From an uncultured bacterium (lineage in GTDB: Bacteria; Actinomycetota; Coriobacteriia; Coriobacteriales; Coriobacteriaceae), in the NCBI GenBank assembly GCA_905215525.1, contig CAJMQJ010000006.1, forward strand, positions 73,860 to 137,859: a stretch of 64,000 nt of DNA. The letters run 5' to 3'. Below the pieces are notes generated by a model that made no database searches, was not told where the DNA came from, and was given only the letters and a program-made list of their open reading frames with translations. The stretch's first letter is position 1. Every line of letters begins with the position of its first letter. A program made the translations under genes and the position numbers. Shown here piece after piece: positions 1 to 8,011 of the stretch.

Positions 1-2244
1 ATCCCGCTCATTGCCCTCAAACACCGTCATGATGTTCGACACATAGTCGGTGTACACCGGATAAAAATCGGTAGGGCCAAGCACAGTGATCTCAGCGCCG
101 GCAGGATAGAACGCACCGGCGTTTTTTAGCTCGGCAAGCTCAGGCGAGGTAATGGCCGCATAGCCGCCATGCATCTCGGCCTCACCGCTCGGCTGCGTCG
201 TCCAACCAATAAAGGTGGCGCTGGCAGATAGAGCGCCGCGGTCCGCAGGGGCAACCGGCGTTAAACCGACACCATAGCGGTACCAATCCGTCGACTTGTC
301 GTGCGCCTCGCCGCTCTGCCACGAGAGCATCTCACCCTTGACGTTATAGAACAGCACCTGCGCCTCGTACGAAGCAATAAAGAGGTCGTTGCCCTTAAAG
401 GCCTCGGCCCCCTTGGCATTATCGGCGGTATAGGTCGACGTATGCTCGTGCGCCTCGCTCTTCTGGACCTGCTTGCCGGCAGTCACGGCATCGGCATCGG
501 TCTTGCCGTTAAACCAGGCGTTATCGGCATCGATGCGGTTCACATTGACTCCGGACTCGCGGAACCAGCCCATGAAGCGATAGCCGCCGTTCGCCTCGCT
601 CAGCCCCGCGGGCTTTGCGGAGGTTTCCTGCCTGAACGTTACCGACGTATCGCCCTGGGCCAAGCCCTGGGCCGTTCCCGCCAGCACGGCGCTCACGGCA
701 AAGGCGTACGGATCCGAGGTCTTCTGATCAATACCGAGTTTGGTCGCCTCGATTGTCGCGGTGCCCGCACCGGGAAAATCGATCGTCGCCTTAACGCTCT
801 GGCCATGCACGGGAATCTTCAGCTTGTAATCCATCGCCCACTCATTGGTGTGCTGGCCACCCAGGGCATCGTCGTTGTCGGTCGAGCGCATGGTGCCGGC
901 ACAAAAATCGTAGTCGTGCTCTTCCCACAGCTCGCGCGTGGTGTAGCGCTCGTCATCCCATGGACCATAGCCATCACCCTTGGTGGTGCCATCGCCGCCA
1001 AACGAGGGGATTTTCTTTTTAGCAGGGTTGCCCTGGCTATTGCCAGAAAGGCTCACGCTCGGCTTAAAGTAGCACTCGGTAACCGTCGCGTCGCCCTTGT
1101 TGGCGCGCGCAGCAATGCCGCCCAGGTTCACGTCGTTTTGAATGATGGGAATCACGGCGATGGGATTGTACTGACGCGAGCTCAAGTCACCCGCAAAATG
1201 GCTTCGAACGAGCTCGTTGCCCTTTTCGGTTAGAATACGACCCGCCAAGCCACCCGTCCACGCACGCGTCACGGCGACGACGCCCACATATGACGCGGCA
1301 TAGCTGTAGCACTGCGCCGTCGAGAAGCAGTCGATAATCTTGGCCTCGCCCGCCATGCAGCCCACAAAACCCGAGGCGTACACGTTGTTGCCGCCCAGGG
1401 CGCCAATGGCCACGTCGTACTTATTGGTGACGTCGGTCATGCCCTTCTCGGCAATCGAGCCGTCGTCCTTACGCGTCGGCGTCACGCGGCAGTACTCGAT
1501 AGTCGAGTTCTTAACGTAGCCGGCAAACGCCGCCATATACAGACCCTCACCGCCGAGCGCCTGCACGCCCGAGGTCGTATTGTTGACGGCACGGCCGCCA
1601 CGGACCTCGCAGTTGTAGAGGGTGCAGCCGTCGAGCTCGCCGGCGATGAGACCGCCCTCAAAGCCTGCGTTGGTAATGAGGTTGAGAGCATTGTTGGCGC
1701 AGGTCACGTGCAGCGTGCTCTCCATGACCATAACGTTTTCGAAACGCGTATTGACGGCCTTGCCCACGATAATGCCACCGCGGAAGTCCGCCCACACGTT
1801 GGCGTCCTTGACCAGGAAGTTTTTGATGGTGGCACCGTTGGTCTCGGCAAAAAAGCCCGTGTCGCGCTCGGGGTCAAAAGCGTCTTTATCGTAGTTCAGG
1901 CCCTCAACGGTGTGGTTTTGACCATCGAACACGCCCTTAAACGGATGCTCCTTGTTGCCAAACGACAGATGCTTAACGGTGTCTGCAACGATGGCTTTCA
2001 TGTCGTCGCTGTCGAGCTCAATGTCGTTATCGAGATAAACGTGCCAGCCGGACGTATCGCGCTCGCGCGACAGCGCCACACACGACAAAAAGTCAGCCTC
2101 GTTTTTGATGTGGAATTCGGTTTTGGCCTCGGGCACATCCTCGGCATGCACCGCCGTCGGCAGCGCCATAACGCAGCAAAGGGCAATCGCCGCGACGGCA
2201 ACTAGCCTGCTAAGCACGCCCCGGTTCATGTTCTTGATCTTCAT
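1..2244 (-). CDS. Large exported GLUG-like surface protein, C-terminus outside the window
   Basis: An open frame runs from an ATG at 2244 to the left edge with no stop, giving at least 748 residues. The N-terminus has a basic stretch and a hydrophobic core ending in AVHA, a classical signal peptide. The middle has repeated Gly-rich segments (GGIIVGKA, GGLIAGEL, GGLAGRIL) with the spacing of GLUG-type beta-helix repeats seen in bacterial surface adhesins. Further on, a YRFMGWF segment resembles the InlB/Listeria-Bacteroides repeat. It starts 3 bp after the stop of the upstream SipW-dependent gene, so it is very probably the last gene of the sipW operon and a cell-surface partner of the TasA-like protein. 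Any anchor motif lies outside the window. Confidence 0.8.
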   Translation of the reverse strand, partial: MKIKNMNRGVLSRLVAVAAIALCCVMALPTAVHAEDVPEAKTEFHIKNEADFLSCVALSRERDTSGWHVYLDNDIELDSDDMKAIVADTVKHLSFGNKEHPFKGVFDGQNHTVEGLNYDKDAFDPERDTGFFAETNGATIKNFLVKDANVWADFRGGIIVGKAVNTRFENVMVMESTLHVTCANNALNLITNAGFEGGLIAGELDGCTLYNCEVRGGRAVNNTTSGVQALGGEGLYMAAFAGYVKNSTIEYCRVTPTRKDDGSIAEKGMTDVTNKYDVAIGALGGNNVYASGFVGCMAGEAKIIDCFSTAQCYSYAASYVGVVAVTRAWTGGLAGRILTEKGNELVRSHFAGDLSSRQYNPIAVIPIIQNDVNLGGIAARANKGDATVTECYFKPSVSLSGNSQGNPAKKKIPSFGGDGTTKGDGYGPWDDERYTTRELWEEHDYDFCAGTMRSTDNDDALGGQHTNEWAMDYKLKIPVHGQSVKATIDFPGAGTATIEATKLGIDQKTSDPYAFAVSAVLAGTAQGLAQGDTSVTFRQETSAKPAGLSEANGGYRFMGWFRESGVNVNRIDADNAWFNGKTDADAVTAGKQVQKSEAHEHTSTYTADNAKGAEAFKGNDLFIASYEAQVLFYNVKGEMLSWQSGEAHDKSTDWYRYGVGLTPVAPADRGALSASATFIGWTTQPSGEAEMHGGYAAITSPELAELKNAGAFYPAGAEITVLGPTDFYPVYTDYVSNIMTVFEGNERD

Positions 2245-2247
2245 AGG

Positions 2248-2895
2248 CTAGTTCGCCTCCGGCCAACCCACAACGTCAAGTACGTCGAGGGCGGTATCGC
2301 TTGTCTGCTGGTTTTTGGCCTGCACGGCCTGAACATCGATATCGAGCTTGAATCTGCCGCCGCGCGCGGCATCGTGGTAGTCGCCCACAAATCGCAGCGA
2401 GTCCATAAGGCTTTCCGTCATGGCACCGGGGTCGAGCATGCCGCCACGCCCGGCCAATCCACGGTAGTAGTACCACCCATCGCCGCCGTCGATCCACGGG
2501 GACCCCTCGCCCGCGTTCACATGAAACGCAACGCTGCCCGAGGCATCCGCGCTCGAACCGTCGGTCGCCACCGACGTCATGCGCAGGCGCGCGCGAACGT
2601 ACTCAGGCTGCGCGCCGACGTTCTCCACGCGCACAATGCGGCTGATGTCAGAGCCGCTGGCCTTGGTGTCGGGATAGCCCCCGTGCTCGTCGGCCTCAAA
2701 CGGGATCTCCTCGCCCCGCTCGTTGAGGGTGTATTCGCAGACTCGTACCTTCACGCTGCCAAACGATAGGGCATTGTTCGCCGGAACCATATCAACGGTG
2801 AAAGCCAGCGTGCCGCACAGGCACGCCAGGGCCAACAGCGCCACCGCGGCAAGCGCCAAGGTGCGTTTCTTATTGTCGGAAAGATTATTGAGCAT
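2248..2895 (-). CDS. SipW-dependent exported protein
   Basis: A 215-residue protein. The N-terminus has KKR, then a long hydrophobic segment, then TLAFTVD, matching the SipW-dependent signal type that also precedes TasA and camelysin. The mature part is predicted mostly beta and includes a SRIVRVENVGAQPEYVRARL stretch, as in proteins of the TasA/BsaA group. It lies between the TasA-like gene and the large surface protein on the same strand, with a hairpin terminator just upstream at 2916-2976, so its expression is probably lower than that of the TasA-like gene. Its precise role is unknown; a minor subunit or anchor of a surface fibre is an inference. Confidence 0.75.
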   Translation of the reverse strand: MLNNLSDNKKRTLALAAVALLALACLCGTLAFTVDMVPANNALSFGSVKVRVCEYTLNERGEEIPFEADEHGGYPDTKASGSDISRIVRVENVGAQPEYVRARLRMTSVATDGSSADASGSVAFHVNAGEGSPWIDGGDGWYYYRGLAGRGGMLDPGAMTESLMDSLRFVGDYHDAARGGRFKLDIDVQAVQAKNQQTSDTALDVLDVVGWPEAN

Positions 2896-2915
2896 TACGT
2901 TCGCCAGTCGTCGAT

Positions 2916-2976
2916 AAAAAGGGGGACCGAGATCCCAGCCCGAATATAGGGGTGGGGAGCGGACCGGGATCTCGGT
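2916..2976 (-). terminator. Hairpin terminator inside the sipW operon
   Basis: On the minus strand, an 11-bp perfect stem (ACCGAGATCCC at 2926-2936 with GGGATCTCGGT at 2966-2976) is followed by five T. It sits between the TasA-like gene and the next SipW-dependent gene, so partial read-through would make the first two genes more abundant than the last two. Confidence 0.75.
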
Positions 2977-2989
2977 GGGGTGGGTGGGG

Positions 2990-3721
2990 TTAAGCCTTAG
3001 CCCGAGTCGCAGCCCAAGCCTTGGCCTGCTCGACAGCGTTGTTGGCAGCGTCAGTCTTGTCGCCCTTCTGGTCAGCGCCGAAGATGTAGCAGGAGACTGT
3101 CATAGCGGGATTCTGAACAACATCCGTGCTGTTCAGAGTATTCGGAATATGCACCGTGCTGAACAGCTCGCCGGTATAGGCAGCCTTTCCGTCGGTAGGT
3201 TCAAGCACGGCCGGATCGCTGGTGTTATTGGTATACACGAACAGACCACTCACGTACTGGCCCGAAGTGCCGTTGGTCACAGCCTTACCTTCAAATTCCC
3301 CCTCAACCATCTTCCAGTTATTTCCAATGGTGAAATACGGAGTCTTGGCAAGGGCGTTTTCGGCGTCTGTCTTCACAATTGCGTTCTTCACGTAGATGAA
3401 CACATAGGACTTATCAGAGTCCTTGCCGATGCCGACGTTGGGGTTCTTATTGATGTCGGTGTCGGGAATCATCTTGGATTTATTGGTCCAGTTGGTCTCG
3501 AACAGATAACCATCCACTGAGGGGTTCGTGGGATCAGTACCGGGCTTGTTCGGCTGATCAGGGTCGGGCTTCACTTCAGGCTTGTCAATGCGGCCGACCG
3601 TGAACTCATTCACCTTGGTTTGGGTCGCCGACAGCCATGCATACGTTCCCACGCCGGCAGCCAGCACCAACAGCAACAGGGCGGCAATGATGCCGTAGCG
3701 CTTTTTCTTCTTGTTTTCCAT
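2990..3721 (-). CDS. TasA/camelysin-like SipW-dependent surface protein
   Basis: A 243-residue protein starting MENKKKKRYG. This start is preferred over an upstream ATG at 3757 because AAAGGAAGAG lies just before it. Residues 9-28 form a hydrophobic signal segment followed by YAWLSATQTKVNEF, the hallmark of SipW-dependent precursors. The rest is polar, with a Pro/Asp-rich linker around residues 50-65 and TasA-like beta segments. It directly follows the sipW-type peptidase. By family it should be processed outside the membrane and could assemble into surface fibres or matrix; that role is inferred. Confidence 0.8.
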   Translation of the reverse strand: MENKKKKRYGIIAALLLLVLAAGVGTYAWLSATQTKVNEFTVGRIDKPEVKPDPDQPNKPGTDPTNPSVDGYLFETNWTNKSKMIPDTDINKNPNVGIGKDSDKSYVFIYVKNAIVKTDAENALAKTPYFTIGNNWKMVEGEFEGKAVTNGTSGQYVSGLFVYTNNTSDPAVLEPTDGKAAYTGELFSTVHIPNTLNSTDVVQNPAMTVSCYIFGADQKGDKTDAANNAVEQAKAWAATRAKA

Positions 3722-3791
3722 CGTTCTCTTCCTTTCGAGAATCGTTTTCCCCGGCAACGGCCCCTACCGCCGCCGACGCTTTTCCCTGCCG

Positions 3792-4349
3792 CTATGAACG
3801 CCGCTCCCTCGCATGCACGCGGGTATGCTTGCCCGCAGGCTCGTCGGGAACCATCCGATCGAGCACTATCGACGCCGCTATCAGCAGCGTCAGAACGGCC
3901 ACCACAACAAGCAAACCGGGCATCGTCGTGCAATATGCGTTGACGAAGCCCAGGTAAGGGACACAAAAAGAAACAGTGCCGATCACGCGCGAAAATGGCG
4001 TCTGCTCGGCATCGTGCATGATGCTTCCGTCTGCATTTTTGTTCGCAATTCCCTGCGTGCCGATCATCTGCGCCACAGGGTCGATCTCGTACACCTGGTG
4101 CGTCACCACGGCACCGTCCGATCGGTAAAAGGTTGCATTGTCACCCACGGCAATATCCACTGGCTCAACCTGGCGAACAAACACCATGGAGCCAACGGGA
4201 AGATCGGGTTCCATAGAGCCCGAAAGCACAGCAAAGGGCATGTATCCAAATGCGCGAGGCACAAAAGAAACAACGGCAAGGGCTATGACAAGCGCGAACG
4301 CCAAGCTACTCAAAAGTGCAATAAATCGTTTGAGTCTACGCGCAGCCAA
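3792..4349 (-). CDS. sipW: SipW-type (ER-type) signal peptidase I
   Basis: A 185-residue membrane protein with transmembrane segments near residues 8-32 and 145-165. The catalytic Ser lies in VLSGSMEPDLPVGSM, and the general-base position is His (VVTHQVYE) instead of the Lys of ordinary bacterial enzymes, which defines the ER-type or SipW class. It cleaves the signal peptides of the TasA-like proteins encoded immediately downstream. Translation appears to start at TTG 4349; an in-frame stop lies just upstream and AGGGGG is about 13 bases before it. It is the first gene of a four-gene minus-strand operon. Confidence 0.85.
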   Translation of the reverse strand: MAARRLKRFIALLSSLAFALVIALAVVSFVPRAFGYMPFAVLSGSMEPDLPVGSMVFVRQVEPVDIAVGDNATFYRSDGAVVTHQVYEIDPVAQMIGTQGIANKNADGSIMHDAEQTPFSRVIGTVSFCVPYLGFVNAYCTTMPGLLVVVAVLTLLIAASIVLDRMVPDEPAGKHTRVHARERRS

Positions 4350-4715
4350 AGTGATAATTCATCCCCCTTGAGGACCTATTCGACCCATCCAAAGGTCAGC
4401 AAGTTTCAACAGGAACCGCAAGGCGCTTGAAAAGTGAGTCCGAAATAAGCCAATTTGGAATCTTTTCGTAATAAAAACATAGCGATGTGCTACACATTTT
4501 TCAATGTTTTATCGCTAAATGCTACTTATTTTGGCGTAAGTGGTCATTTATCCCCAAATTAGTCTGTTTTATCCAATACTTATAACTAACCCCCTACGCA
4601 ACTTCCCCATAGAAGGTTCGATTTTTTTGCGAAACTAAAATAATGGTACCCCCCCCCACATTAAAACAAACTACTGGAAGTGTCATTTATTTCCGACCCC
4701 TCCTTTGCCGGAGTT
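4350..4715. other. AT-rich non-coding stretch upstream of sipW
   Basis: No credible gene. Base composition is much richer in A+T than the surroundings. It holds a run of nine C at 4649-4657 and probably the promoter of the sipW operon, although no clear -35/-10 pair stands out. Confidence 0.5.
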
Positions 4716-4759
4716 TTATGACAGCCCCATGTAGTTCGCAGCCCATAATCCTCTGAGAA

Positions 4760-4980
4760 CTGTGTCCCAGAATTCCCGTCCGGAGTGGGATGCGGCTTCC
4801 GCTTGTGGCCCCGTTGGGAAACCACATCCCACTCCGATCACAAATTCCGGGTCGCACTTTCCGCCAAGACCCTCAACGGGAAACCGCATCCCATTCCAAA
4901 GGCAAATTCCGGGACACGGCTTCCGCAACCCCGCCCATCCGGAAAGCCCATCCCACTCTGGATACATTTGGGTATGGAAT
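4760..4980. repeat. Cluster of 62-bp-spaced degenerate repeats
   Basis: A unit beginning GGAAACCGCATCCCA and containing AAATTCCGGG occurs at 4817, 4879 and 4941, exactly 62 bp apart. An inverted copy covers about 4760-4799. The inverted copy can pair with either of the first two direct copies to make a stem of about 35 bp. Because 62 is not a multiple of three and no frame is conserved, the repeats are not coding. Confidence 0.7.
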
Positions 4981-4999
4981 TATCAGCCACCTGCTAGGC

Positions 5000-5209
5000 C
5001 TAGGTTCTGCAACGTGGCGCCCGCCCGGCGGCGTCTTGCTGCATGAATCCCATCGAATGGTGCGTAAAGAAGCCCGGGTACGTTTTGTAGCCGTACTCCA
5101 TCTGGCGATACATCCAGCGAATGCACGAGACTGTATCATTCAAAACCGACTCATCATCCGGATGATGGAAAACGTCGCCCCAGACGCTCGCCACGGCGCA
5201 CCCCCGTGT
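5000..5209 (-). pseudogene. Possible gene remnant or small unknown ORF
   Basis: The minus frame stays open from about 5209 to 5000 and reads like real protein (WGDVFHHPDDESVLND, IRWMYRQMEYGYKTYP). There is no convincing start or ribosome site, only a GTG at 5194, and a terminator for the neighbouring gene sits immediately upstream. I do not recognise the family. A truncated gene is the most likely explanation. Confidence 0.3.
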
Positions 5210-5213
5210 TAAG

Positions 5214-5241
5214 AAAAAAGCCTCGAGAATTTCGAGGCTTT
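5214..5241 (-). terminator. Terminator of the flavodoxin-like gene
   Basis: A 7-bp stem (GCCTCGA at 5220-5226 with TCGAGGC at 5232-5238) is followed on the minus strand by six T, 36 bp after the flavodoxin-like stop. Confidence 0.8.
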
Positions 5242-5276
5242 CACGTTTGTATTATCTCGAGCGCGAGGCGACACGC

Positions 5277-5828
5277 CTACTCGCCCAGCACGGCCTTTTT
5301 GGCCGCCACCGCCATATGGTCCAGATCTTCCTTGGTGGGATGGTCCTTCGCGGCAACCCAGTTGTCGAGCAGCATCTTAAATCGGGCGTTTTCGGGATCT
5401 TGCTCGAGCATGGCCTCGTAGCGCTGCTTGACCGCGGGGCCCATCTTGCCCTGGCACATCGCCCAGCCCGCAAGCTCGGCATCCCCAGCCAAATTGGAAG
5501 TTACGCGGTCGATAATCTGCTGATAGTAGCTCTGGTCGGCGCCAAAACCGCAGGTGCCAAACAGGAAGACGCGCTTGCCGTGCAAGGCGGAGAGCAACGC
5601 CGCGACCGAAGGCGTGCACGCGCCCTTGTCGCACCAAAAACCGACGAGCACCGTGTCGGCCGCGCAGGCGCCCTGCGCCTCGAGCGCAACCTGATCTGCG
5701 TCCGCATCGTCGCTCAACGCCGCGGCGTGGACAAACTCAACGCCCGCAGCCTGCAGAGCGCGCTTGATCGCGCCCGAAACCATCCTGGTATTACCGCTCT
5801 TGCTGTTAACCACCAAAGAGCACGTCAT
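5277..5828 (-). CDS. Flavodoxin-family protein
   Basis: A 183-residue protein from ATG 5828; a GTG two codons earlier is possible, but GAGG is better spaced for the ATG. The N-terminus LVVNSKSGNTRMV is the FMN phosphate-binding loop of flavodoxins (S/T-x-T/S-G-N-T). Central segments TVLVGFWCDKGACTP and VFLFGTCGFG match the Flavodoxin_3-type proteins that have a Cys near the flavin site. The C-terminal helix region (about residues 120-180) is usual for that family. It probably carries electrons as an FMN protein; no redox partner gene is adjacent. Confidence 0.75.
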   Translation of the reverse strand: MTCSLVVNSKSGNTRMVSGAIKRALQAAGVEFVHAAALSDDADADQVALEAQGACAADTVLVGFWCDKGACTPSVAALLSALHGKRVFLFGTCGFGADQSYYQQIIDRVTSNLAGDAELAGWAMCQGKMGPAVKQRYEAMLEQDPENARFKMLLDNWVAAKDHPTKEDLDHMAVAAKKAVLGE

Positions 5829-6151
5829 AGTCACGTTGCCTCGTTTCCCCCAAAACTAAAGCCACTAATGCAATTTATTAGATGAATATCTTAGTACTAA
5901 CGTGACAGATGTAAACCACCGTCTGTCGATTGGCGACGCAGACGACATCTTCGGACAGATTTCGAACAGTATGTACTTCGGATTGAAACCGCCGCAGAAC
6001 GTTTCACGAATGGCCGAAAAACTGTTTCACAAAACGCCGTCAAATTGTGTCACGGAGTATCGTCAAAATGTTTCACGCGCTGGTAGAACGCTATATAACA
6101 AGATCGCTCTATGGGACAAACAAACCTGATTAATTTGCCCCACGGGCTTGC
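5829..6151. other. Intergenic region between flavodoxin-like gene and ABC exporter
   Basis: A 323-bp stretch with no convincing gene. A frame at 5902-6129 is open but covers the 23-bp repeat array, whose period breaks the frame. The region is the upstream DNA of the flavodoxin-like gene and the downstream DNA of the exporter. Confidence 0.6.
5978..6092. repeat. Array of 23-bp direct repeats (GTTTCAC boxes)
   Basis: GTTTCAC starts at 6001, 6024 and 6070, and GTGTCAC at 6047, all exactly 23 bp apart. The second half of the unit (CCGTCAAAT-like) is also partly conserved, and a half-copy precedes at 5978. The spacing is close to two helical turns, as in arrays bound by a protein on one face of DNA. 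It lies about 150 bp upstream of the flavodoxin-like gene, so a regulatory role there is possible. Confidence 0.65.
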
Positions 6152-8011
6152 TTACTGGGCGAACTGACTGCGGTAGAGCTCGGCGTAGAAGCCGCCTGCC
6201 GCTAGCAGCTCATCGTGTGTGCCGCGCTCGATAATCTCGCCGTCGCGCATGACCAGAATGCAGTCGGCGTTGCGGATCGTCGACAGGCGGTGCGCCACCA
6301 CGAAGCTCGTGCGACCGGCCATGAGCTCGTCGAATGCCGCCTGCACCTGCAGCTCGGTGCGGGTATCGATACTCGAGGTCGCCTCGTCCAGCAGCAAGAT
6401 AGCCGGGTCGGTGAGCATGACGCGCGCGATGCACAGCAGTTGTTTTTGACCCTGGCTAAACGTGCCGCCGTCCTCGCCGATTACCGTATCGTAGCCGCCT
6501 GGCAGCTGCACGATAAACTTGTGCGCGTGCGCGCGCTTGGCCGCCTCGATAACCTGCTCGCGCGTGGCATCTGGGCAACCGTAAGCGATGTTTTCCGCCA
6601 CCGTGCCCTCGAACAGCCAAGTGTCCTGCAGCACCATGCCAAAGGCGCGGCGCAGGCTTGCACGCGTGTAATCACGCGAAGACCGGCCATCGACCATGAT
6701 GCGTCCGGCATCGATATCGTAAAACCGCAGCAGCAAGTTGATGAGCGTCGTCTTGCCGCAGCCCGTGGGGCCGACCAGGGCAAAGCGCATGCCGGGTTTG
6801 GCCTCAATACAGATATCCTGCAGCAGCTTGCGGTCGGGCACGTAGCTAAAGTCCACATGCTCAAAAGCCACCTCACCCTGCGGGGCAGCAAGTTCCACGG
6901 CGTCCGACGCGTCGGGCTCCTGCTCGCGCGCATCGAGCAGCGCAAACATGCGGCGCGCCGAGGCGTACGCGGTCTGGATCTGCGTAATGACGTTGGTGAC
7001 CTCGTTGAACGGCTTGGTGTACTGGTTGGCATAGGACAGGAAAATCTGCACGCCGCCCACCGTAAGCGCCGCGGGCACGCCCGTGATCACGCCCACGCAG
7101 CCGATCACAGCGACCACGGCATAGATGATGTTATTGATAAAGCGCGTGCCGGGGTTGGAGAGCGAACCCATAAACTGCGCACGCTCGCCCGCGGTGTAGA
7201 GCTCAGCGTTGAGGGCGTCGAAGCGCTGCTGGGCGTTCGGGCCATAGGCAAAGGCGTCGACAAGCTTTTGCTCGCCTACGTACTCCTCGATATGACCACC
7301 AAGTTGGCCCTGGATGCGCTGCTGTGCCGTAAAGCTCTTGTTGGAAAGCTTGGCGATGGCGCCGGCTGCAAAAATGGAAAGCGGCGTGACGAGCACCACC
7401 ACGAGCGTCATGGCCAGGTTAATGGAGAGCATAAACGCGAGCGTGCCCACGATGGTGATAACGCCGGTGAAGAGCTGCGTGAAGCCCTGCAGCAGGCCGT
7501 CACCCACCTGATCGACGTCGTTGACCACGCGGCTCATGAGGTCGCCGTGGGCATGGCTGTCGATAAAGCTGAGCGGCATACGGCTGAGCTTGTCGCTCGC
7601 CTCCACGCGCATGTCACGCACCGTCTCGTAGGACAGGCGGTTGACGCAATAGCCCTGCAGCCACTGGAAGGACGCTGCTCCCACCACGACGAGCGCGAGT
7701 TTGGTAACGAGCGGCAGCAGCGCATCGAAGTCCACCTGGCCCGCCGCGACGATGAGGTCGATGCCCTCGCCAATAAGGATGGGCGTATAAAGTTGCAAGA
7801 TCACCGAGATGGCGGCGCTCACAAACGACACCGTAAACGAAATGCGATGCGGACGGACGTAGCCCAGCAGGCGGCGGGTCACCGCGCCCACGGGGTAGCG
7901 CTCGGGGTCGCCGGGCTGACGCGGGCCGTCACCCAGATTGTTGAGGCTATCGTTGCCGGACACGTTGGCGGTCATCGTGGCGACCGAACCGGAAGAAGTA
8001 TACGGATTCAT
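6152..8011 (-). CDS. ABC exporter half-transporter, catalytically complete subunit
   Basis: A 619-residue fused membrane and ATPase subunit. Six membrane helices occupy roughly residues 50-350. The ATPase part has Walker A GPTGCGKTT (near residue 410), signature FSQGQ, Walker B ILLLDEATSSID with the catalytic Glu, and switch His in VVAHRLSTI. It starts directly after the stop of the upstream half-transporter at 8012, whose ATP site is degenerate, so the two should form a heterodimeric exporter of the TM287/288 or BmrCD kind. Substrate unknown; drugs, lipids or peptides are all possible. Confidence 0.88.
   Translation of the reverse strand: MNPYTSSGSVATMTANVSGNDSLNNLGDGPRQPGDPERYPVGAVTRRLLGYVRPHRISFTVSFVSAAISVILQLYTPILIGEGIDLIVAAGQVDFDALLPLVTKLALVVVGAASFQWLQGYCVNRLSYETVRDMRVEASDKLSRMPLSFIDSHAHGDLMSRVVNDVDQVGDGLLQGFTQLFTGVITIVGTLAFMLSINLAMTLVVVLVTPLSIFAAGAIAKLSNKSFTAQQRIQGQLGGHIEEYVGEQKLVDAFAYGPNAQQRFDALNAELYTAGERAQFMGSLSNPGTRFINNIIYAVVAVIGCVGVITGVPAALTVGGVQIFLSYANQYTKPFNEVTNVITQIQTAYASARRMFALLDAREQEPDASDAVELAAPQGEVAFEHVDFSYVPDRKLLQDICIEAKPGMRFALVGPTGCGKTTLINLLLRFYDIDAGRIMVDGRSSRDYTRASLRRAFGMVLQDTWLFEGTVAENIAYGCPDATREQVIEAAKRAHAHKFIVQLPGGYDTVIGEDGGTFSQGQKQLLCIARVMLTDPAILLLDEATSSIDTRTELQVQAAFDELMAGRTSFVVAHRLSTIRNADCILVMRDGEIIERGTHDELLAAGGFYAELYRSQFAQ

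Noticed and set aside
301..1233. 310-residue plus-strand frame at the left edge
   Set aside because: It is antisense to the exported GLUG-like protein, which has a signal peptide and an open frame of more than 740 codons.
4716..4967. Minus-strand 83-residue frame in the 62-bp repeat cluster
   Set aside because: The repeat period is not a multiple of three, and the frame has no ribosome site.
5978..6092. CRISPR-like array
   Set aside because: The repeats are only 7-9 bp conserved in a 23-bp period, there are no unique spacers of normal length, and no cas genes are present.
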